Assembly (NCBI GenBank): GCA_030156535.1
Contig: JASGMJ010000006.1
Span: forward strand, 62,001-126,000
DNA from: Candidatus Sumerlaeota bacterium
GTDB lineage: Bacteria > Sumerlaeota > Sumerlaeia > SLMS01 > JAHLLQ01
Direction: 5' to 3'
Length of the DNA: 64,000 bases
Shown one piece after another: positions 34,483-42,927 of this stretch (within the stretch, counting starts at the first letter, position 1; each line of letters opens with the position of its first letter). Position numbers and translations under genes: made by a program. The notes beneath the pieces were generated by a model. That model saw only the letters and a program-made list of their open reading frames with translations, was not told where the DNA came from and searched no databases.

Positions 34483-36195
34483 TTACAGCTCCATGACGAC
34501 GGGCATGATGACGGGAAAGCGCTGGTTGGTCTTCTTGATGTAGCGGCGCACGGCGCGCTTCATCGCGGCCTGCACCTCGGTGTGCTCCGTGCGTGTCTCG
34601 ATGGGCAGATCCTCATACGCTTGCAGAACGATGGCCTTCAGGCTGTCGAACGCGGCGTCGCCTTCCTCGCCGAGGACAAAGCCGCGTGCGACGATTTCCG
34701 GGCCGCTCAGGATTTCGCCCGACTCGTGGTCCACGCCGAGAATAATGACGACCATGCCGTCCTCGGCGAGGTAACGCCGGTCGCGCAGCACGATCTCGTC
34801 CACGTCGCCGATTCCCTTGCCGTCAACGAGCACGCGCCCGTGCGGAATCTGGCCAAGCACCCGCGCGGAGTTGCGCGTGAGTTCGAGGCAGTCGCCGTTT
34901 TCGAGCAGGAAGGCCTCCTCGTCCCTCATACCCTGCTCGCGCGCCAGGGCGCAGTGCGCGTTCAGATGGCGGAACTCGCCATGAACGGGAACGAAGAAGC
35001 GCGGATTCGTGAGGTTGATGAGGTGCTTCATGTCGTCGCGGTAGGCGTGGCCGGAGACATGGATGAGCGCCATGCCCTCGTGAATCACGCGTGCACCGCG
35101 GCGCGACAAGTGATTGATCAGGCGGTAGATCGTGCTTTCGTTGCCGGGGATGCGGCGGGCGGAGAGCACGACGAGGTCGCCGGGTTCGACGACGCCGTCG
35201 CGATGCGTCCCCATTGCCATGCGCGAGAGGCTCGACATCGCCTCGCCCTGACTCCCCGTGCAGAGAATCAGGCGCCGTTCGCGCGGAATGCGGCGCGCCA
35301 TGCGCGATTCGTCGTGATAGGTGCCGGGAATGTCGATCGCATCGATTTCCGACGCGATGCGGATGTTGCGCTCCATGTTGAGGCCCATGCTGACGACTTC
35401 ACGGCCGTATTGCGCGGCCAGGTTCAGCACGTTCTGGATGCGATGGAGCGACGAGGCGAAGGTGCAGACGACGATGCCCTGCTCGGCGCTGCGGATGATT
35501 TCTTCCAGGCCGGGAACCACTTCCATTTCGGAGGGGCAGGAGCCGCGGCGATCAACGTTGGTCGAATCGCTGAGCAGCAGCAGGACGCCGTCCTCGGTTT
35601 CCTCGGCGTACTTGGCAAAGGCATAGTGATCGAAAGCCACGCCGTCGGGCGGGTTGGGATCGATTTTGAAATCGCCGCTGTGGATGATGACGCCTGCGGG
35701 TGTGCGGAGCGCAAAGCCGAAGCAGTCGATCATCGAGTGCGTCACGGTGAGCGGTTCGACTTCGAAGTGCTCGGCCAGCCGCACCTTCTCGCGCGCGTTC
35801 AGCACCGTGAACTTCGGCTTCACGCCGTGTTCCTTCAGCTTCTCGCGCAACAGGGCGACGGTCATTTCGCTGGCATAGACCGGGACGTTCGGGAAGTGGG
35901 GCAGCACATAGGGAAGCGCGCCGACGTGATCCTCGTGCGCGTGGGTCAGGATGATCGCCTTCAGGCGGTCCTCCTGCCCTTTGAGGCACGAGATATCGGG
36001 GATCACATAATCGACGCCGAGCATTTCCTCATCCGGCATCATCTGCCCGCAGTCGAGCATGACGAGATCGCCGCCGCACTCGAACAACATGCAGTTCATG
36101 CCGATTTCGCCGAGTCCGCCCAAGGGCATAACGCGGACTTTGTCCGGTGTTGAATCAAGATCGGATAAGAGGATGGTCGGGGATGTCTTACTCAT
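34483..36195 (-). CDS. rnj: Ribonuclease J
   Basis: 570 residues. A metallo-beta-lactamase/beta-CASP RNase that cuts RNA endonucleolytically and chews 5' to 3'. The zinc motif HAHEDH (in ILTHAHEDHVGALPYVL), the HSGDFK segment, and the beta-CASP region (VVLSARRIPGNE and SGHAYRDDM) are intact. The C-terminal domain (LEVEL of conserved HESGEILSGPEIVARGFV) is present. RNase J is common in Firmicutes, Actinobacteria and many deep-branching phyla that lack RNase E. With PNPase also encoded nearby, it supports an RNase J type mRNA decay. Start MSKTSPTILL has GAGG upstream. It lies 9 bases after cdd. Confidence 0.96.
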   Translation of the reverse strand: MSKTSPTILLSDLDSTPDKVRVMPLGGLGEIGMNCMLFECGGDLVMLDCGQMMPDEEMLGVDYVIPDISCLKGQEDRLKAIILTHAHEDHVGALPYVLPHFPNVPVYASEMTVALLREKLKEHGVKPKFTVLNAREKVRLAEHFEVEPLTVTHSMIDCFGFALRTPAGVIIHSGDFKIDPNPPDGVAFDHYAFAKYAEETEDGVLLLLSDSTNVDRRGSCPSEMEVVPGLEEIIRSAEQGIVVCTFASSLHRIQNVLNLAAQYGREVVSMGLNMERNIRIASEIDAIDIPGTYHDESRMARRIPRERRLILCTGSQGEAMSSLSRMAMGTHRDGVVEPGDLVVLSARRIPGNESTIYRLINHLSRRGARVIHEGMALIHVSGHAYRDDMKHLINLTNPRFFVPVHGEFRHLNAHCALAREQGMRDEEAFLLENGDCLELTRNSARVLGQIPHGRVLVDGKGIGDVDEIVLRDRRYLAEDGMVVIILGVDHESGEILSGPEIVARGFVLGEEGDAAFDSLKAIVLQAYEDLPIETRTEHTEVQAAMKRAVRRYIKKTNQRFPVIMPVVMEL

Positions 36196-36204
36196 GGAGA
36201 AGCC

Positions 36205-36615
36205 TCAAGGTGCCGCGGAGTTGAGTTGGCCGGTGTCAAAGGCACCGGGGAGCAGATCACGCAATGTCGTTTCCGCGGGGTCGCCGGATTCGGCGCAGCA
36301 CAGAACAATGATATCGGGATTGAATTCATAAAGGAACTGGCGGCAGGCGCCGCACGGCGGCGTGGGCGTGGGCGTGCGTGTTGCCACGGCCACGGCCACG
36401 GGGCGGCCGGCATCCTGGATGACGGCACGGGTCATGGCCGTCCGCTCGGCGCAGATCGTCAGGCCATAGCTGGCATTCTCGACGTTGCAGCCGGTGACGA
36501 TTTCCCCTTTGTCGGTGAGGATGGCGGCTCCAACGTGGAACTTCGAATACGGCGCATAGGCGCGTTGAAGTGCTTCGCGGGCGGCGGCAATGAGTTCGGG
36601 GAATCGTTCGCGCAT
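36205..36615 (-). CDS. cdd: Cytidine deaminase
   Basis: 136 residues, the usual size of the homotetrameric class. Deaminates cytidine and deoxycytidine to uridine derivatives in pyrimidine salvage. The zinc site is in CNVENASYGLTICAERTA (glutamate as proton shuttle) and PCGACRQ. YAPYSKFHVGAA is the usual N-terminal signature. The ATG at 36615 is preceded by GAGG about 11 bases upstream, and 17 bases before the start is a hairpin (36633-36649, CGGGGA/TCCCCG). It is the first gene of the operon cdd-rnj-nudix, with a gap of 9 bases to rnj. The frame extends much further upstream but the extension is not conserved. Confidence 0.95.
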   Translation of the reverse strand: MRERFPELIAAAREALQRAYAPYSKFHVGAAILTDKGEIVTGCNVENASYGLTICAERTAMTRAVIQDAGRPVAVAVATRTPTPTPPCGACRQFLYEFNPDIIVLCCAESGDPAETTLRDLLPGAFDTGQLNSAAP

Positions 36616-36632
36616 GGGGTCTTGTGCCTCGG

Positions 36633-36649
36633 CGGGGAAAGTGTCCCCG
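36633..36649 (-). promoter_or_regulatory. Leader hairpin upstream of cdd
   Basis: CGGGGA (36633-36638) pairs with TCCCCG (36644-36649), 5-nt loop, 17 bases before the cdd ATG on the minus strand. It may influence translation of the operon, or be the last part of a terminator; there is no U tract. Confidence 0.35.
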
Positions 36650-36698
36650 GAGAGGTGACAGTCGCCGATCCTGGCTGCGGTGTCGAACGAAAAGGGGG

Positions 36699-36722
36699 GC
36701 GCTGCCCGGGGCCGGGCGGCGC
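36699..36722 (-). terminator. Terminator of the kinase-like gene
   Basis: GCGC plus GCCCGG (36699-36709) pairs with CCGGGC plus GCGC (36712-36722) around a GG loop, with one mismatch. On the minus strand CCCCCCTTTTCG follows. It starts at the stop of the kinase-like gene, so cdd probably has its own promoter. Confidence 0.55.
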
Positions 36723-37658
36723 TCAGGCGCTCCGGACAGCACGGATACAGGTGTGCTCCGCCGACTCGCGGGGCAGTGCGCGCACGGCAGCAGCCAAGTC
36801 CTCGCAGGACAGGAAGACGGCGTCGCGTTCCTGCGGAGGAACGCCCCGGCGGTGCCATTGCTTCAGAGGGGCCTGCTCGGTGGCGGCGGCGCGGCGGTGA
36901 AGTTCGACCCAGGCCGCATCGCGGCAAGCAAACGGAAGGGCCTCGAGCACCTGCCGCGTCAGGCGCGCCAGACGCTGCATGCGCAGGAGTGGCAGCGTCT
37001 TCACCGGTTTGGCGTTGTCAAAGTCCAGACGCACCCAACGTCCATCGGAATCAACCAGCACGTTTTCCGCATCAATGTTGCGGGTATAGAACTTATGGCG
37101 CTCCAGAAAAAGAACCGTGTCGAGGATGCGGGCGAGTTGCTCCAGAGACTCGACGGGGAGACGGCCCGGAAGCAGCCGTTTATCGAGGTTCGTGCCGGGA
37201 ATCAGGGGCATCACCTCGATCAGGTAGCTGCGCCCATTGGGCTGGCGCCACAGCCCCAGCGCCAGAAAAGGGCAAAGAGGGAAATCCGGGCAAGTCGCCA
37301 GATGCCGCTCAAGACGGGGAGCAAGGTCCATCAGGCTTCGGAGGCGCTCCGTATTGTCCCGGAAGACGGCGAACTTCACGGCCACCCGGGTGGGCAGAGT
37401 CCCGTCTGCCCGCCATTGAATGCCCAATTCCTGCTCCCAGCCCGGCTGCAGATCCGCGGCAAACACAGCCCCAACGTTGCCCGCACCCACCAGTTCGGGA
37501 TCATGGAGACAGGCGATCCTTCTGGTGACAATCTTCTGGACGCGTTGGCGAAGCCGGGCCTTCGCCCGTTTGCGGGAGTTGCCCCGCAGGATGAAAGCAG
37601 CCAATCCGATTGTGGAAGCGGCAAGAATGGGCGAAAGGAGGGACACGTGCGGTGGCAC
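36723..37658 (-). CDS. Membrane-anchored protein-kinase-like protein
   Basis: About 311 residues. A hydrophobic segment near the N-terminus (SPILAASTIGLAAFIL) is followed by a basic stretch and a kinase-like fold. Seen in order: a glycine-rich loop (VGAGNVGAVFAA), an invariant-lysine-like strand (RVAVKF), a hinge (YLIEVMP), a catalytic-loop-like TRNIDAENVLVD with D and N, and DFD in place of DFG. That layout fits RIO/WaaP/choline-kinase-like small kinases. The start is not certain: GTG codons at 37658 and 37646 are possible, and the frame stays open further upstream but runs into the divergent dacB region. The substrate is unknown; envelope sugar or lipid phosphorylation is one possibility. 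Confidence 0.7.
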   Translation of the reverse strand: MPPHVSLLSPILAASTIGLAAFILRGNSRKRAKARLRQRVQKIVTRRIACLHDPELVGAGNVGAVFAADLQPGWEQELGIQWRADGTLPTRVAVKFAVFRDNTERLRSLMDLAPRLERHLATCPDFPLCPFLALGLWRQPNGRSYLIEVMPLIPGTNLDKRLLPGRLPVESLEQLARILDTVLFLERHKFYTRNIDAENVLVDSDGRWVRLDFDNAKPVKTLPLLRMQRLARLTRQVLEALPFACRDAAWVELHRRAAATEQAPLKQWHRRGVPPQERDAVFLSCEDLAAAVRALPRESAEHTCIRAVRSA

Positions 37659-37866
37659 CAAAATCGAAAAGAGGAATAACTCTCGTCTCTTGAGAGCGGA
37701 AAGCTGATCATACAGCCGTTCCGGCCGGGGCCATGAAAATATTGTGAGAGGGGAATGGAATTGCGGCGGGCGGACCGCCTGGGCTTCAAGTACGAAATAC
37801 TGGGTCGCCGGGTACTGGTGCCAATCCTGCTTCCTGCCGCCCCCAGCCAACCCAAGGAATCCGACG

Positions 37867-39417
37867 ATGTCCCTCTTCACGCGCACGGCCTGTTTCTTTG
37901 CCCTGGCCGCCATGTTAGCTTCATGCCGAACCACCGGCGCCCCAGCATCCGCTCCTCCCCCACCTCCCCCCTCTGTTCCGGTGGCATCACCGGTGCAGCC
38001 ACAAAAGCCCCCTGCCGAGCTTCTCCAGGCAGTTGACGCCTTCTTCGAGGACGAGCGCTTTGCCAACGCGTTCTGGGGCGCCAAGATCAAGTCCCTCGAC
38101 ACCGGCGAGGTCTGGTACGAGCGCAACTCCGACAAACTCTTCATGCCCGCGTCGAATGAGAAAATCCCCACGACCGCCGCGGCTCTCGTGACGCTGGGGC
38201 CGGACTGGCAGTTCACCACGCACTTCACCACGAACGGCGAGATCCGCAACGGCGTGCTCGAAGGCGACCTGATTGTCTTCGGCAATGGCGACCCGACTCT
38301 GTATTCACGCTTCTACGACGACCCGCGCGATGTCTTCCGCCTCGTTGCCCAACGCTTCCACGATCTCGGGATCACGCGCATCACGGGCGACATCATTGGC
38401 GACGACAACGCCTTCGACGACGAGCACATTGGCTACGGCTGGCCGCTCGACGGACTGCCCTCGTGGTACTCCGCCGAGTTCGGCGCCCTGCAGATCAATG
38501 AGGGCTACGTGGACCTCACCGTTCGCCCCCCCGCCGATGCGAACGGCACCGTCACCATCGAGCCGAATCTCCCCAGCGACTACTATACGATCGACAACCG
38601 CGTCGTGGTCCGCCCCGGCCGCAACCGCATCTCGTCCGACCGCGCCTTTGGAACGAACAATCTCATCGTGCGCGGCTCCGTTGCGCCCGGTTCCAACCCC
38701 CAGGAAGTTTCTCCCACGATCACCAACCCCACCCTCTTCTACGTCACGGTGCTCGCGGAAGTTCTCCGCGACGAACGCATCGACATCGGCGGCAAGCCGA
38801 TGGATTGCGACGACATTGCCGCCTGGAATCAGAAGCCCGAGGATTTCACGTCCCTCTACGTTCACAAGTCTCCGCCCCTTTCGGAGATCATCAAGGGACT
38901 GATGAAGCGCAGCCAGAACCTGTATGCGGAAACGATGGCACGCGTGCTGGGCTGGGAGGTCCACGGCAACGGCAGCTTCCGCAACGGCCGGCGCGTGGTG
39001 AGCGACGTCCTCAAAGGCTTTGGCGTCGAGCCGGGAACCTACCGCTATATGGACGGCTCGGGCTTGTCGCGCTACAACTTCATCAGCCCGGACATTCTGG
39101 TCAAGATTCTCGAGGGAATGCACGAACACGAATACTGGCCCGAGTGGCGCGAGTCGATGCCCATCGCCGGAGTGGACGGCACGCTGGCGCGCCGGATGCG
39201 CGGCACCCCGGCCGAGGGGAACGTGCGCGCGAAGACGGGAACGATCTCCAACGTGCGTGGCCTCTCGGGCTATGTGACGACGGCGGACGGCGAGGAACTC
39301 GTTTTCTCGTTCCTCGTCAACGCGCACATCGTTTCTTCCGCCGCCACCGAGGACGTCACCGACGGCGTGCTTGCACTGCTGGCCGGCTATGATTCGGGCG
39401 CGGCCCCGGGCAACTGA
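37867..39417 (+). CDS. dacB: D-alanyl-D-alanine carboxypeptidase, S13 (PBP4) lipoprotein
   Basis: 516 residues. Starts MSLFTRTACFFALAAMLASC, a lipoprotein signal with C20 as the lipidated cysteine, so the enzyme is membrane-anchored outside the cytoplasm, unlike soluble E. coli PBP4. SxxK is SNEK at 96-99, SxN is the SQN of KRSQNLYAE, and KTG is in VRAKTGTIS; all three active-site motifs are intact. It trims peptidoglycan stem peptides and may act as an endopeptidase. A proline-rich linker follows the lipobox. The frame is open 41 codons upstream, but the lipobox decides the start. It converges on the histidine kinase gene with a 31-base overlap. The kinase-like gene is divergent. Confidence 0.93.
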   Translation: MSLFTRTACFFALAAMLASCRTTGAPASAPPPPPPSVPVASPVQPQKPPAELLQAVDAFFEDERFANAFWGAKIKSLDTGEVWYERNSDKLFMPASNEKIPTTAAALVTLGPDWQFTTHFTTNGEIRNGVLEGDLIVFGNGDPTLYSRFYDDPRDVFRLVAQRFHDLGITRITGDIIGDDNAFDDEHIGYGWPLDGLPSWYSAEFGALQINEGYVDLTVRPPADANGTVTIEPNLPSDYYTIDNRVVVRPGRNRISSDRAFGTNNLIVRGSVAPGSNPQEVSPTITNPTLFYVTVLAEVLRDERIDIGGKPMDCDDIAAWNQKPEDFTSLYVHKSPPLSEIIKGLMKRSQNLYAETMARVLGWEVHGNGSFRNGRRVVSDVLKGFGVEPGTYRYMDGSGLSRYNFISPDILVKILEGMHEHEYWPEWRESMPIAGVDGTLARRMRGTPAEGNVRAKTGTISNVRGLSGYVTTADGEELVFSFLVNAHIVSSAATEDVTDGVLALLAGYDSGAAPGN

Positions 39418-40646
39418 ACGACGAAGCGCGTGCCGCGCGGCACGTTGTCCTCGATCCGGATCGAGCCACCGAGGTCTGAGAGAATCTGTGTGCAGATGTA
39501 GAGGCCGAGACCGGAGCCTTCGGTTTCGGCCTTTGTCGTTGCGAACGGATCGAAGATGCGCGCGCGAATCTCCGGCGCGATCCCCGGCCCCGTGTCCGCG
39601 ACGACGATCTCCGTCCCTGATTTCACTGCACGCACGTCAACGGCAAGTTCCCCGCGCCCTTCCATTGCCTGGTAGGCGTTCAGAAAAAGGTTCGAGAAGA
39701 GCTGCACCAGCCGCCACGGCGGCGCGAAAACCAGCGGCAACGAACCGTCGCGCGCCGCGTTGACGGAAACGGCAACGTCGCGCTGCTCGTACTTCACCAA
39801 CGCCAGCGAGCGTTCGATGGATTCGGCCACGTCGCAAAACTCGTCCGCGCTTCCCTCCGCACGAACGAACTGTTCGAAGCCCGATTCCCTGAGCATCGTG
39901 AGGAACAACTCGGTCTGCTCCTTCATGGCAGCGATGGCCACGCGCGGGGCATCGCCAAGCTCGCCGCCCGCCAGCAGATCGTCGGCCTCGTGCTTGATGT
40001 TGAGCACCGGCTTCTTGATGTCGTGAAAAATGTTGGCGGACAGCTGGCCCGCGAGAGCGAGGCGCTCCAGACGAATGACCTCCGCGCGGCGCTGTTCGAG
40101 TTCGGAGACCGTGCGGCTGAGTTCGATGTCCTTGCCGCGCTGGCGAAAAACGAGCAGGCCGAGGCAAACCAGCAGGAAAACACCGAAGGCGGCGATCGTG
40201 CGATCAACCGCCTGGCGGTTGGAAGGCTCCAGCTTTACGTAGAGCCAGCCCGACGGGTTCTCCTCGGGACCGACGGTCAGCCGGCGCCACGCGGCAGTCT
40301 CCTCGCGCCAGGCCGGGTGCTCCAGTTCGTACCAGAAGGGATGCACGAGGACTTCGCGTCCACTGTGCGTGTTCTTGCCGACGAGCAGGGAAGCCACGAG
40401 GTCGCTCGCCTCAAAGCTGCCCGCCGTCGATTCCACAAGCGTGAAGCGAATCGCGTCGTTCTCCGGCCGCAGCAGCACGTTGCTGCGCTCGAACACGCGC
40501 ACGGCATTCTCCAGCGTCGCCTGCTCCTCGGCAACCAGCCGCCCGCGCAGCCAAAACAGCGTTCCCAGCGCCGCCACCGAAAGCAGCAACGCCAGCACCA
40601 GCGGCCAGCGGGCGGGACCCCGACGGGACGAGGAAGCCGGATTCAT
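39387..40646 (-). CDS. Membrane sensor histidine kinase, no adjacent regulator
   Basis: 419 residues. TM1 at about 14-33, an extracytoplasmic loop of about 110 residues with no known sensor fold, and TM2 near 150-167. HisKA-like histidine is in NIFHDIKKPVLNIKH. HATPase motifs are N box NLFLNAYQAMEG, G1 DTGPGIAPEI, F box FDPFATT and G2 GSGLGLYIC. The ATG overlaps the stop of the upstream PhnD-like gene as ATGA (40643-40646), so the kinase is produced together with the binding protein, as in binding-protein-dependent sensor systems. No response regulator lies beside it. The C-terminus overlaps dacB by 31 bases on the opposite strand. The histidine box differs from the usual H-E/D-(L)RNP in having KKP. 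Confidence 0.93.
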   Translation of the reverse strand: MNPASSSRRGPARWPLVLALLLSVAALGTLFWLRGRLVAEEQATLENAVRVFERSNVLLRPENDAIRFTLVESTAGSFEASDLVASLLVGKNTHSGREVLVHPFWYELEHPAWREETAAWRRLTVGPEENPSGWLYVKLEPSNRQAVDRTIAAFGVFLLVCLGLLVFRQRGKDIELSRTVSELEQRRAEVIRLERLALAGQLSANIFHDIKKPVLNIKHEADDLLAGGELGDAPRVAIAAMKEQTELFLTMLRESGFEQFVRAEGSADEFCDVAESIERSLALVKYEQRDVAVSVNAARDGSLPLVFAPPWRLVQLFSNLFLNAYQAMEGRGELAVDVRAVKSGTEIVVADTGPGIAPEIRARIFDPFATTKAETEGSGLGLYICTQILSDLGGSIRIEDNVPRGTRFVVQLPGAAPES

Positions 40647-41629
40647 GGCCGACGAATCTCCCGTCCCATCAATTCGTTGAAGCGTCCCAGCAGCGCGGGC
40701 GCGTCGGTGTAATCGCTGTTCGTGGCCGACTGCAGCGAAATCGGCCCAAACCCGGTCTCGATGGAAAAGTCGCGCAACGCCCGCTTGAGCTCGCGGCCCA
40801 GCGCGGAATCAAGCGGCGCAAACTCCGGGCGCACGACCACCGGATCCGTCGCCACCGGCCGCGACAACACCACCACACGGTGCATCCGCTCCTGCGCCCC
40901 CGAAGCGGCCAGCGTCTCCTCAATGGCTCCCTGCTCGCAGACGCCCACTTCCACCAGGCCGGAAACGACGGCCTTCACGACCTCGGCATTCGACTCCATC
41001 CACAAAAAATCCGAGGCCTGGGGGGTGACGCCATAGCGCTCCGCCAACGCGGTCAGCGGAGCCACGAATTCCGCCATGCCTTCCGACGTGACGACCGCCA
41101 TGCGCGTGCGCCGCAGGTAGGCGGCGAACGCCTCGCCGTCGAGGGGATCCTGGGCAAAGAACGACGAGCGCGGAGAGAGAAAGACCGCGCCGCGTTGGAG
41201 CACCATGTTGCCGCGCGTGGCCGTGGCATCGCGCTCGCGCCGCGTCTGCAGAATGACCTCGTAGCGCGCGGCGGGATTCTGCTCGGCCCACACGCGCAGG
41301 GGAACGAAGGCGAGATCGAACTCGCGGGCATTGAGCCGCCGCAGCATGTCGCGCCCGCCGTCGGTCTCATAGAGCCCGAAGCCATCAAAACCCGCCGCGC
41401 GGCACTCGGCCATCAGCACCTCGTCGGCCAGCAGGCGCGAGCGCAGCGCCTCCATCTGCCCACGCGTGAAGCCCGCTTCGCCCTCGGGCCGCAGATAGCC
41501 CACGCGAAAGAGCCGGGGCAGCGGTCCGCTCATCGTCGGCGTCGTGGGGGCATCCTGCGCGGCAAGGGGGAGGCAGGCAAGCAGCAGCGCGATTCCGAGC
41601 AGCAGGTGGCGAATGGGCAAACGCGGCAT
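40643..41629 (-). CDS. PhnD/SsuA-like periplasmic substrate-binding protein
   Basis: 328 residues with a signal peptide (MPRLPIRHLLLGIALLLACLPLAAQ). The mature protein has the two-lobed layout of PhnD-type binding proteins: FRVGYLRPEGE (first strand), REFDLAFVPLRVWAEQNP, FFAQDPLDGEAFAAYLRR, and AEVVKAVVSGLVEVGVCEQGAIEE. No conserved ligand residues could be named, so the ligand is unknown; phosphonate, phosphate-like anions or other small molecules are possible. It is encoded between ybbR and a histidine kinase whose start it overlaps, so it probably feeds the kinase sensor and is not part of an ABC transporter: no permease or ATPase gene is present. The start at 41629 has GGGGGAG five bases upstream. 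Confidence 0.85.
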   Translation of the reverse strand: MPRLPIRHLLLGIALLLACLPLAAQDAPTTPTMSGPLPRLFRVGYLRPEGEAGFTRGQMEALRSRLLADEVLMAECRAAGFDGFGLYETDGGRDMLRRLNAREFDLAFVPLRVWAEQNPAARYEVILQTRRERDATATRGNMVLQRGAVFLSPRSSFFAQDPLDGEAFAAYLRRTRMAVVTSEGMAEFVAPLTALAERYGVTPQASDFLWMESNAEVVKAVVSGLVEVGVCEQGAIEETLAASGAQERMHRVVVLSRPVATDPVVVRPEFAPLDSALGRELKRALRDFSIETGFGPISLQSATNSDYTDAPALLGRFNELMGREIRRP

Positions 41630-41649
41630 GGCGGCTCCCCCGTTTCGCC

Positions 41650-42927
41650 TCACGGCGACGTCGGCGTGTCGGCGGGCGAGACGGCGGCGGGGCGGAGAGT
41701 GGGCTCGGGGATCGACACGGGCGTACGCCGCGGCGCGGGCGAGTTCGGGGACGGGGACGGAGTCGGCTGGGGCGTGCGGGCGGGAACGATGACCGGCGGC
41801 GTGAGAAGCCGCGTCGTCGAGCGGTCGTCGCGCCGCACCACGGGCAGCGGCGTCGGCTCGGGCTCCAACGACGGCGTGGGCGTTTCAATCGGTGTCTCCG
41901 GTTCCTTGGCGTAGAAGCGCACGCGCACGAAACGTGGCTCGATGGTCGCCCGCAGGCGGTCGCGCAACTCGGGGTCGATGCCGTCAAAGGAGGCGTCGAT
42001 CAGCGTTTCGAAACTCTCTCCCGCCGTCTCCTCGTCCAGAAATTCGTTGGGCCGCGGAGTCAGCAGAATCGTTGCCGAGGACATCCGGTCAAGTTGGCTG
42101 ACGGGGCCGCTGACGGTGATGCTGGCAAATTCGGGCGACAACGTCGCGCCGATGCGCCGCTTGATCGGCTTGTAGCGGATGGGCACCTTGGGGAACGAAC
42201 GCTCCACCTCAATCTCGGGGATCGGCACGAACACCGTCACTGTGCTCGTGGGATTGCTGGGCATCGGGTAGACGCCGTCGCTGGTGTTATAGAGCAGCCC
42301 GGCCACGCGGCGCAGCGACGTGCGGGCTCCGGCAACGCTGATCTCCTCGGTGGGAATCTCGATGGTCTCGCGCTGGGCAAGTTCGTAGTGAAACAGATCG
42401 ACGGCCACGTCGATTTCGGAGGGCTCGGCACGGATCGCGTCGGTCTCGATGCGGTAGCCTTCCGCAGGTGGCTCGGGTCCCAGGCGCGGCACCACGGTGG
42501 CGCGGGCCACGCGCAGACGGGCCCGGAACGTCACCTCCGGCTCGGAGCGGTATTCCACGAAGCTCAGCTTGTCCGGCGCCTTCAGGTTCTCCCGCGTGAC
42601 ACGCACCACGTACTCGGTGTAGCGCTCGGTGCTCCCCACGCGCGTCCCCATGTCCGCCAGGTCGATGCGCAGACGGAACTCCGCCGACCCCACCATGCGC
42701 TCCTCGCCCTTGGGGAAGCTGAAGGAGACGGGGATCTGGGTCGGAGTGAACGGCTCGCTTGGGTCGAGTTCGACGTAGGGGGGCAGGTTGCGGTAGTCGA
42801 TGGGAACGAGAATCGTCTGCGTCAGGATCTCCTGTTGGCGGACGATGGCCCAGACCAGGAAAGCGAGCAGAAGCGAGAAGAGCACGAGCACGAGATCGTT
42901 GACGGGTTGCTTAGCCTGTTTCGCCAC
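41650..42927 (-). CDS. YbbR-domain protein (CdaR-like), regulator of CdaA
   Basis: 425 residues from a GTG at 42927, chosen because AGGAGGAGGAG sits just upstream of it; the frame opens eight codons earlier at a TTG. An N-terminal membrane anchor (about residues 11-29, VLVLFSLLLAFLVWAIV) is followed by three to four YbbR repeats with the strand pattern of the family (for example VSGPVSQLDRMSSATI). In Bacillus, CdaR controls the c-di-AMP cyclase CdaA from the outer face of the membrane. The last 90 residues are Pro/Thr-rich (TPTPSLEPEPTPLP) and unlike CdaR; they may span the wall or be low-complexity tail. It overlaps the end of cdaA by 17 bases and lies 20 bases before the binding-protein gene. 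Confidence 0.88.
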   Translation of the reverse strand: MAKQAKQPVNDLVLVLFSLLLAFLVWAIVRQQEILTQTILVPIDYRNLPPYVELDPSEPFTPTQIPVSFSFPKGEERMVGSAEFRLRIDLADMGTRVGSTERYTEYVVRVTRENLKAPDKLSFVEYRSEPEVTFRARLRVARATVVPRLGPEPPAEGYRIETDAIRAEPSEIDVAVDLFHYELAQRETIEIPTEEISVAGARTSLRRVAGLLYNTSDGVYPMPSNPTSTVTVFVPIPEIEVERSFPKVPIRYKPIKRRIGATLSPEFASITVSGPVSQLDRMSSATILLTPRPNEFLDEETAGESFETLIDASFDGIDPELRDRLRATIEPRFVRVRFYAKEPETPIETPTPSLEPEPTPLPVVRRDDRSTTRLLTPPVIVPARTPQPTPSPSPNSPAPRRTPVSIPEPTLRPAAVSPADTPTSP

